A DNA stretch of 12,500 nt from Botryococcus braunii (taxonomy: Eukaryota; Chlorophyta; Trebouxiophyceae): the NCBI GenBank assembly GCA_002005505.1, contig KV908357.1:613844-626343 (forward strand), given 5' to 3'. Within the stretch, counting starts at the first letter, position 1. Each line of letters starts with the position of its first letter. Of this stretch, positions 1 to 12,500 are shown piece after piece. Both the position numbers and the translations under genes were made by a program. The notes beneath the pieces were generated by a model. The model saw nothing but the letters and a program-made list of their open reading frames with translations. It was not told the DNA's origin and ran no database searches.

Positions 1-124
1 CCTGGGGGACCTTGGTGCGTTTTTGGACCTTGGACTCTGTGGACTCGAAGCAACCCGGTTCGCTGCGTTGAACACCATCATTCATTAAGTCCCAGCTGGG
101 CATTCTCTGCTTGGGCTAGACAAA

Positions 125-268
125 ATGGCAGACTCTAGTCTTCTTGGCAGAAGGCTTGGTGGCGGCATATCGAGGTCTTCACCCTTCCATAAGTGTTCTT
201 TACCTTTCCGGCACTGTCGGATGTTGCATACCGTCTACCACCTGAGCTGCTCCACTGCAGAAACATGA
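125..268 (+). other. Small ORF that could encode a transit-peptide exon of BCAT
   Basis: ATG at 125 opens 47 codons rich in Arg, Ser and His and almost free of acidic residues (starts MADSSLLGRRLGGGISRSS), as organelle-targeting peptides are. A candidate donor CATAA/GTGTTC at 193 ends in phase 2, which fits the alternative acceptor before 1742, where the first exon base is a third codon position; that splice would join PFHK to KTVGIDWDK. The donor is weak and the intron would be 1549 nt. It may equally be a chance ORF. Confidence 0.25.
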
Positions 269-970
269 TGTCAATGCATACATATAGAAATATGTGCCTT
301 TGGCAACTCATTATCGTTTCTTTGGGGGCCCCATGGAGCTGACATACTGAAGTGTGTGACCAGGGGTTCCATTCCGTGTTTTACCCCGACCTCTTCCGTC
401 AAAACAAGGTATTCACCCCAGTTAGCACATTATATTGTATCCTGTGAAGTTTTGTGAAGATCTGCTCGACGTCGTCGCGTATATTGGGAAATCTAGCGAT
501 CTGGTTTAGGGGTTGTAAAACATAGTATGCACGCTTGTAAGTGCCAGTGGGGTCTGGAAATTGCATCCAGATAACCTGTTTAGCAGTCTTGGACAGCCTT
601 TTGGGGCCGAAAGGTTTCGAGCCATAGACCACACGGCAAGCAACTCACGGGAGAAATATTTGTTCATAGCTCTTAGAGTAACTGCCAGGCTGTTGAACGG
701 GGTTCTGCAGAAGTAGGTGTAGCAAGCATGCGCCGAAAGCAGACGCTAGTTTCAGAGGAGAACGGCTTAATAACATTCGTCCTAATGCAGCCCTTGTGAC
801 AGAGCCTGAGAGGTGAGCCGGTTCCCGTGGCCTGCCCCCCTTGGTGGGGAGAAGGGGGGAAGGGGGGGTTTGCCCTCCACTGTTGTTGGTCATCAGTGCC
901 ACCATCATGTGAAGTCGTGTCTTTGCGTTGTTGTACCCAGGCATGTCGAAGCGTGCCTCGTGTCCTGCAA
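269..970. other. Upstream region without a recognised gene
   Basis: Mixed-composition DNA before the first array. A minus-strand ORF at 399-632 and longer frames across 645-1244 are open, but none resembles a protein family that I know, and the latter run into dinucleotide repeats. No clear TATA box or other promoter element could be assigned for BCAT. Confidence 0.5.
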
Positions 971-1155
<185 letters not shown>

Positions 1156-1703
1156 CCCTTTTTGGGTGCCAAATCTACCAGCATTTAAAATTACATTCAT
1201 ATGTGACATTCGGCTGGACTTCCGACATCGACAGAGTGACATAAGACATTCGATCTCGACCTTGACCTCCCCCTCTGCATGGCGAGGGCAAGCTGCTGGT
1301 AGGGCCATGCTGTTGATGAAACCACAGGTGGAGCAAGGTATTTGCACATTCCGGTGGGCAGAGGGTAATTGAAGGGCTCGCATGTGGCAGAGTTCTAACT
1401 GCCAACATTTAGATAATCCAGTCGATTCTTGACCGTTCGTTCCTTGGTTGGCTGCTCTGTTGGCTGCTCTATTGTATGGGCACATCCAGTTTTGGTGCAT
1501 CATCGGGTTCACACGCCATTTTCCACAGGACCAAAGCTTCCAGTGACTCTGCCAGTAGAAAGCGTGTTTGAATGTTTCCAATTTAGGATCCCATGTGGCA
1601 TCTGAGTTCATGGGGCATCCATTTTTATGTAACGCGGCAAGCGAAGCAAGGCTTTCTCTAAGCAAAGCGTTCTCTTAGGTGCGCGGACTAACGAGTCGCA
1701 CAG
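1156..1703. other. Region between array and BCAT exon 1, nothing recognised
   Basis: About 550 nt of ordinary-complexity DNA; presumed 5' flank, 5' UTR or a first intron. A short direct repeat GTTGGCTGCTCTGTTGGCTGCTCT is present near 1446-1470. No coding similarity was noticed on either strand. Confidence 0.5.
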
Positions 1704-6848
<5,145 letters not shown>

Positions 6849-6882
6849 TGCAATGGTTGATAAACCCCGTACTGGATCAATG

Positions 6883-6906
6883 TAGAGGAGATCTGGATCT
6901 CCTCTA
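6883..6906. repeat. 24-nt palindrome just after the BCAT stop
   Basis: TAGAGGAGATC, a 2-nt TG spacer, then GATCTCCTCTA: perfect 11-bp arms, 35 nt past the stop codon. In RNA a stem with so short a loop would lose a pair or two but still be stable; it may lie in the 3' UTR. Confidence 0.75.
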
Positions 6907-6915
6907 AACTCTATT

Positions 6916-7014
6916 GGTAGATCTAATGGTGGGTCACTTCGTGGATTATCTCGTGGATATTTTTGTGGATCAACTAGCGGGTCACTCCATGGTATTCTCC
7001 ACTTGATATCTTCT
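6916..7014. repeat. 12-nt periodic degenerate array
   Basis: Units beginning GGA or GGT start at 6916, 6928, 6943, 6955, 6967, 6979 and 6991, all 12 nt apart except one 15-nt unit. Read on the + strand it gives Gly every fourth codon (GLSR, GYFC, GSTS, GSLH); the minus strand gives SDP/DNP-type tetrapeptides. No protein family recognised. Confidence 0.6.
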
Positions 7015-7811
7015 TGCAAGTGTAGGGGATAGTTGCCCCCCTGCCATCGACGCCACGGGCCGTTGCCGTTGCTTGGTTAGGCTCCCCTAGATGCTGGCTG
7101 AGATGAGCTCCGAGCCCTTTTGCTGGGCTCTCCACATTTTAGAGAGTCACTTTTGAAAATTTCAACGACCTTTTCGGCTGGACCTTCTGCCTCTTTAGAC
7201 ATTGAAAGTGGGGGGGGGGGGGGGGCGCTAGGTATCCCTTGATGTATATGTGTAGCACATCAGGTTTCTCTCCATTGCTCAGGACAGGCGCCGGTGCTCG
7301 AGAAAAGGCGTCTTGGGTGGGGGAGGGGGGGAGTATTGTCCCTCGCATAACAATTTGGGGCAAGTGCATGTCTGGGACCCCTTTGGCTGGGTTCTTCTTG
7401 TGTTGCACGCATTCACGGATCGTGGACTGTTGAGTTCGATGGAGATCGTTGGGTAGTCGCACATCGCCAAGCGACCCATGCCATGTGTGACCCACAGAAA
7501 AAGTCCTTTTTGGAGACACTTTGATAGAATGGCCACCTGGACTAGTCTCCGAGTATTCAGAAACTCCTTGAGTCGACACTGTGGCCACTGTATAAGAAGA
7601 CGATTTTCTTTATTTTCCCTTTCCGTGTTTTGGCTATCTTGAAGTGAGGGGTACAATATCGTATCTAACGACGATGGAGGCGCCTGCTGTTGCTGGGGTG
7701 CCCTTTTTACACGTGACAGGAAGGCTGTACAGGCGCTTGTATGGGGACTTCTCGGTAGGTGGGGGGTCGAAAAGAACAGAGGGACACTGTCCGGGCGGTA
7801 AGGGGCAGAGG
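7015..7811. other. Region without a recognised gene, with degenerate PFGW-like motifs
   Basis: A minus-strand ORF (7139-7588, 149 codons, no low complexity) is open but matches nothing that I know. Short copies of a CCTTTTGGCTGGGTT-like motif recur at about 7112, 7166 and 7374. A 16-nt poly-G lies at 7210-7225. Confidence 0.5.
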
Positions 7812-8685
<874 letters not shown>

Positions 8686-8827
8686 GCACGGGGTGTTGGC
8701 GGTTGCACGGGGTGTTGGCGGTTGCATGTGCTGGGTGTTGGCCACGTGGCGTCGCACGGGGTGTTGGCGGTTGCATGTGCTGGGTGGGTCGATGTCCTGT
8801 GTCGTTGTGGGTAATTGCATATGCTGT
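8686..8827. repeat. Nested minisatellite with GCACGGGGTGTTGGCGGTT core
   Basis: The 19-bp core occurs at 8686, 8705 and 8754. From 8705 the unit is 49 bp and includes GCATGTGCTGGGTG, which recurs after the 8754 core. A decayed fourth copy (GTGGGTAATTGCATATGCTG) lies near 8807-8826. Confidence 0.85.
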
Positions 8828-8939
8828 GACTTCTGTTGGTATGTTCACCCACGGGGCCACCCACGTGCGTGTGCACATGCAACATAGGCGTGCACATGTG
8901 GGTTGTGCCGTGTTTTCGTATGCATGTTTTCTGCATGGG

Positions 8940-8940
<1 letters not shown>

Positions 8941-9022
<82 letters not shown>
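8941..9022. repeat. (CA)n array
   Basis: About 41 uninterrupted AC units, the only array in the window with CA rather than GT on the + strand; followed by CACTCA-type repeats to about 9068. Confidence 0.97.
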
Positions 9023-9024
<2 letters not shown>

Positions 9025-9068
9025 TCATTCTCAGACACCCACTCACTCGTGATCACTCACTCACTCTC

Positions 9069-10754
9069 AAAATATGGATAGGTGTTTGTTCGTCTTGTGA
9101 TTGTAAGCCAATGCTCTCCAAGCGTGATAGCAACACCAGTACGACATACCTGGCACGTACAATTCTTTCATGCACACTGGCCGTGTCTCCCGACGGTGCC
9201 CCTCGCGGCAGTGCAAGGGGTTCGCTGCCGTACTGCTGATTGCGAGAAATCATGCAGTGCATAGCAGGTTCACGATGGTCGAATAATGCTTGTGTTTCAG
9301 AAGGTAGCCAACAATTGTATTGAAGTGCTTTTGGCAATGCAAAGCCACGGCAGGGAAAAAGATTTAAACATGATGTTGTATTGCTTCCTTTAAACAGTGT
9401 CGGTTCAGATCAGGCTGCAGCGCGAGTCAGTAATATCTTGGCTAAAACGGTGCAACAACTCATGGAATCCATTTTAGGGTGATATAATATGCTCGGCTCC
9501 TGTCAAGGAGAACCTCCGTGGGCTCCTTGTCCTATACCACACCGTCTGCGTTGGCCGCGGAAGACGGGAACGAGCAGTTTTACCTACAAGAAAGTTGCTG
9601 TTCCAGCCGTGTTATCAAATCAATTTCCGATAGTTTTGGTTCAGATGCATTGTAGTAGATAGTGAAACGTCTGGCAAAGATGAATACTATACCCACCGCT
9701 TCGCACTACTCGCTAGAGTTAGACTTGGACACGAAGAACCAATGTTTAGTCGGGTAAGGCTGTTAGGAGCAGTCGAATCTAATATTTAAAGCTGGCTATA
9801 CGCGTCTCCTCTCAGTCCTCTGGCTAAAGCCTTGCAGTCTTCCATACCATCCCAGAATCTGGCCAAGGCCGTCAATCCACTTACATTACGCGGCTTGTGT
9901 TTTGCCTTCTTATATTCGCTACATGCTTCCGATGTATTACTCCCATGTATAGCAGTGGCATCGCTCTTTGATCATCCTCATCAGAGCCCAAGTTCGGCTC
10001 CATACTGTTCTGTAACATTCTCACTACAGGCTGCATGGACAGGGTTGCTGAGCTGCTTGTGGCATGCCCGCTACAGGCCAAAACTGTGGGTGCGTTTCCT
10101 ACAACTTTGTTTTTTTAGGACCTCCTCACGGAAGGACATCCCCAAATGTTCTGGATTGCAGGACAGTGAAGTACATGAAATAAGTAAAAAACTAGATTTC
10201 AGAAGCTGTACTAGTGTGGCACCAAAGCATGAGTGCAGTAAAATCCCATGTGTCCTTCAACTCCTTTTCAAGCAGGAGCCCCTCGCGCTTTCTTGGTTCA
10301 GAAGTGGCTGACTGAATCTCTGGCTACAAGATTAGTCATGGATGTGTGGACCAGGCATCGGACTGCCGGTGTCACATTCTTTGAGGACAACATGCTGACT
10401 TGTCGCAAGGGTTGTTTCGTTTGTCAGTTCCTCAGGAAGGGTTCGCTTGTAGATGCCAGCCCAGTGACTGCAGCCTCAGGCTATGCAGCTCAAGCTTCTC
10501 TTACTCGAGTTTCTCATATTTTACTCTTCTTGTGAACCTTGTCTTAGATTTGCGGAGGAAGCAGCCACATCGTCGCTTCGGCACCTGCAAAGATGACTAG
10601 GGAAGGGTGTTGTGAGGCTTGAGGCGGATGTTTTGCATGAATCCATGCATCAGTGATATCATAGGTTTCCCTCTCGCTGCCTTATTTTCTGCTTCAGTTG
10701 ACAGAGCAAATCCGGTTCTTGTGTGCCAAGTTGACGCTGGGTGACCTATTGCAG
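9069..10754. other. Long region before the TAF2 exons, no confident gene
   Basis: A + strand ORF at 9832-10311 and another ending at 10535 (from 10248) are open without low complexity, but I recognise no domain in either, and neither contains the expected TAF2 beginning. One or more upstream TAF2 exons should end here or further upstream with a single G left for the split Gly codon; I could not locate it. A fragment after TTTCAG at 9301 (KVANNCIEVLLAMQS) is also unassigned. Confidence 0.5.
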
Positions 10755-10862
10755 GTCTGCATGCGCATAAGCTGAGTATCAAGCGTGTGCTGGTGGACGA
10801 AGTGGAGACAACTTTCACCTTGCGCCCCATCATAGCAGAAGGGCTTCCGGATAGCGTCCTAG
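10755..10862 (+). CDS. TAF2: TAF2 (TFIID subunit 2) exon, N-terminal region
   Basis: TAF2 is a subunit of TFIID, derived from M1 aminopeptidases but inactive as a protease, and takes part in core-promoter recognition in the nucleus. This exon has acceptor ATTGCAG and donor GTAAAA. Its first two bases complete a Gly codon, then LHAHKLSIKRVLVDE..TTFTLRP, matching the plant TAF2 stretch that reads roughly [25 protein letters not shown]. It ends one base into a codon, which fits the next exon exactly. On its own the match is short; together with the 11737 exon it is convincing. Confidence 0.75.
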
Positions 10863-10990
10863 GTAAAATTGTTGTGAGGACCATCGACATTGGATAGCCC
10901 ACCTCCATCAGGAAAGCAGGGAGGAGTTCCTGCCCAGTTTCCTCGTCAAAAGTCCTTTTTGGTTGTTACGGGGTGGATATCTTGAAGGTT

Positions 10991-11093
10991 GGGGGTAGAA
11001 GGTTCCAAATCAGTCAAACAACAGCCTTGAAGCTTGAAGGTAGAAATTTCCCAATCAGTCACACAACAGTCTCAAACAACAGTCTCAACGGTA
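10991..11093. repeat. Two-copy 45-bp direct repeat in TAF2 intron
   Basis: GGTAGAAGGTTCCAAATCAG and GGTAGAAATTTCCCAATCAG begin at 10994 and 11039, each followed by TCAxACAACAG; a short CAAACAACAGTCTCA echo follows. Degenerate. Confidence 0.7.
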
Positions 11094-11290
11094 ATGCCAA
11101 ACAGTCTCATTGGCCAATGATCTTCCACAATTATCCACTACCACCAAAGCACAATGGAGCAAGGCCGCAATGTGAAGAGTGGATTCTGGGTGAGGCAGTG
11201 ACAGAGGCTTGAGGAGGGCAGTTGCATCGGGAGGAGGTGTGGTGTAGATTTCTTTTTCCAAAGGCGGGTCTCCATCAATATTGCAACTTA

Positions 11291-11380
11291 TCCCCCTGTC
11301 CCCCACCCCCTCCCGCTCACCCCCCCCTCTCTCTCCTCTCGCCTCCCCCCCCCCTCTCCCTCTCTCCCTCCCTCTCCCTT
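11291..11380. repeat. Polypyrimidine C/T tract in TAF2 intron
   Basis: About 90 nt almost wholly C and T, with long C runs and CTCTCT blocks, on the coding strand. Confidence 0.9.
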
Positions 11381-11461
11381 CGAGCCGTCTTGAGCAGACA
11401 TGGAACACGTTCTCGTTGCTAGGGAGAGAACAAAACTGGACACATCGACTGAAGACTTTTA

Positions 11462-11667
11462 GAATTTGGTCTGTAGCAAGCGGCTCGAGCACTTGTGACT
11501 TCCTGGATTCTTGATGGACCATGTGGCATGCGTCATGCTTCTGGAATGCAGAAGCCTTCTTTTTGAATTTGGGCCGGAGCAAGCGGCTCTAGGATTTGTA
11601 ACTGCCTGGATTCTTGATGGACCATGTGGCATGCGTCTGGAGTGCAGAAGCCTTCTTGTTGATGCCA
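11462..11667. repeat. Tandem duplication of about 103 bp in TAF2 intron
   Basis: Copies start at GAATTTGG 11462 and 11565. They share AGCAAGCGGCTC, CCTGGATTCTTGATGGACCA, TGTGGCATGCGTC and TGCAGAAGCCTTCTT. The second copy lacks 7 nt after GCATGCGT. The intron spans 10863-11736. Confidence 0.93.
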
Positions 11668-11736
11668 GTAAGGAGGCTGTCTGTACTTGAGCAGGCAAGG
11701 AGGAGCCTGGCCATGGACTGGCCGCTACAGTTGCAG

Positions 11737-12215
11737 ACCATTCTTTCTTCCAATACGAGCGCATGCTGCAAAGGGAGGCTGAGCCTGAATTGGCAATTTC
11801 CTTACCATCACCACCAGAGAGACCGGGGTCCCAGGAACCGGGCCCGAAGCCCCAAACCGACCAGGACCCCAGCAAAGGCTCAGGGGACAGATCGGGGTCC
11901 AAAGATCGCGAGCGGGGAACCCAGGAGACCTCAGTGGGGACTGCTGGCAGGGTAGCGGAGCAGGGTGGGACTGGTCCTTCTCAAAGCACGCCCCGGGTCA
12001 AGGGAGCAGGGCTCGGTCCCTCCAGACATCAGCCGTCGGATCCCCATGGGGACCCGGGGAGGGCTTCGGGTACCCCAAGCTGCCCTCCATCGGTTCCTTC
12101 CCTTACCCCCTTGAAAACTGGGATGCGGCAAGTGCGCATACGAGTGGAGTACATTGCAAGCGCGGAAGGCGGTTCCCTCCGATTTTGGAATGGCTTTGCT
12201 ATCACAGACAATCAG
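11737..12215 (+). CDS. TAF2: TAF2 exon with a long Pro/Gly/Ser-rich insertion
   Basis: Acceptor GTTGCAG, donor GTGCGC. The first two bases complete a codon (G plus AC, Asp) begun in the 10755 exon; it ends in phase 0. It reads HSFFQYERMLQREAEPELAISLP, then about 100 residues rich in Pro, Gly, Ser, Arg and Gln, then RQVRIRVEYIASAEGGSLRF and ITDNQ. The last part matches plant TAF2, where KLVRIxYWVEKAExGIHF runs to HTDNQ just before the RRARCWFPC motif expected in the next exon. The disordered linker replaces the variable loop found here in other TAF2 proteins. The next exon lies beyond the window. Confidence 0.8.
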
Positions 12216-12315
12216 GTGCGCTGCTGCCATGGATCTGGAAGCATTCGTATAATGCATCGATGATAATCCACAAGTGCTACACACGACCATCTGCTAGACC
12301 CGTGAGTTGCCATAG

Positions 12316-12491
<176 letters not shown>

Positions 12492-12500
12492 TTGTCTGTG

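Noticed and set aside
399..632. Minus-strand 77-codon ORF without low complexity
   Set aside because: Starts at a GTG directly after a stop, no recognised motif, and could not be linked to other exons.
9832..10535. Two + strand ORFs as possible upstream TAF2 exons
   Set aside because: Neither contains the expected HQK..L.ID or GYTELE blocks, nor ends in the required G before a clear donor.

Overview
The window is nuclear DNA from a eukaryote, most likely a green alga. The evidence is a multi-exon gene for a plant/algal-type branched-chain amino acid aminotransferase (BCAT), AG-ended acceptors, and 5' splice sites that are often GTGCGC or GTACGC, a flavour typical of chlorophyte introns. Species cannot be named from sequence alone. 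No rRNA, tRNA, CRISPR array or recognisable transposase was seen.

Layout: 1-1703 is upstream DNA with a poly-C/(TC)n/(GCTC)n array; a small ORF at 125 could be a transit-peptide first exon. 1704-6848 is a BCAT gene on the + strand that I reconstruct as seven coding exons (1704-1799, 2702-2900, 3331-3548, 4044-4145, 4885-5031, 5875-6045, 6720-6848). All splice phases agree, giving about 353 residues with the PLP lysine, the YVRP strand, the EVSSCN block and the SGTA phosphate-binding block in family order. Every one of its six introns carries a large simple-sequence array. 6849-10754 is mostly non-coding as far as I can read it: a 24-bp palindrome, a 12-nt periodic array, a compound GA/GT array, a 19/49-bp minisatellite, a (CA)n array and about 1.7 kb without recognisable genes. 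10755-10862 and 11737-12215 are two exons of a second + strand gene, which I assign to TAF2 (TFIID subunit 2, an M1-aminopeptidase-like protein) from its N-terminal domain. Its earlier exon(s) were not found and its later exons lie beyond the window. The window ends in another (TC)n array.

The two genes are unrelated in function: one is amino acid metabolism (probably plastid or mitochondrial), the other basal transcription. They are simply head to tail.

The most unusual structures are: (1) a four-copy tandem array of about 118 bp in which the intron end plus the first 42 nt of BCAT exon 4 has been duplicated, the copies still reading in the exon frame; (2) complementary (TC)n and (GA)n arrays flanking exons 1 and 6, which could pair in the pre-mRNA; (3) GT arrays bordered by alternating CG blocks; (4) a perfect tandem duplication of a 34-bp higher-order unit inside a TC/GCTC array. 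No new defence, mobile or enzymatic system is evident.
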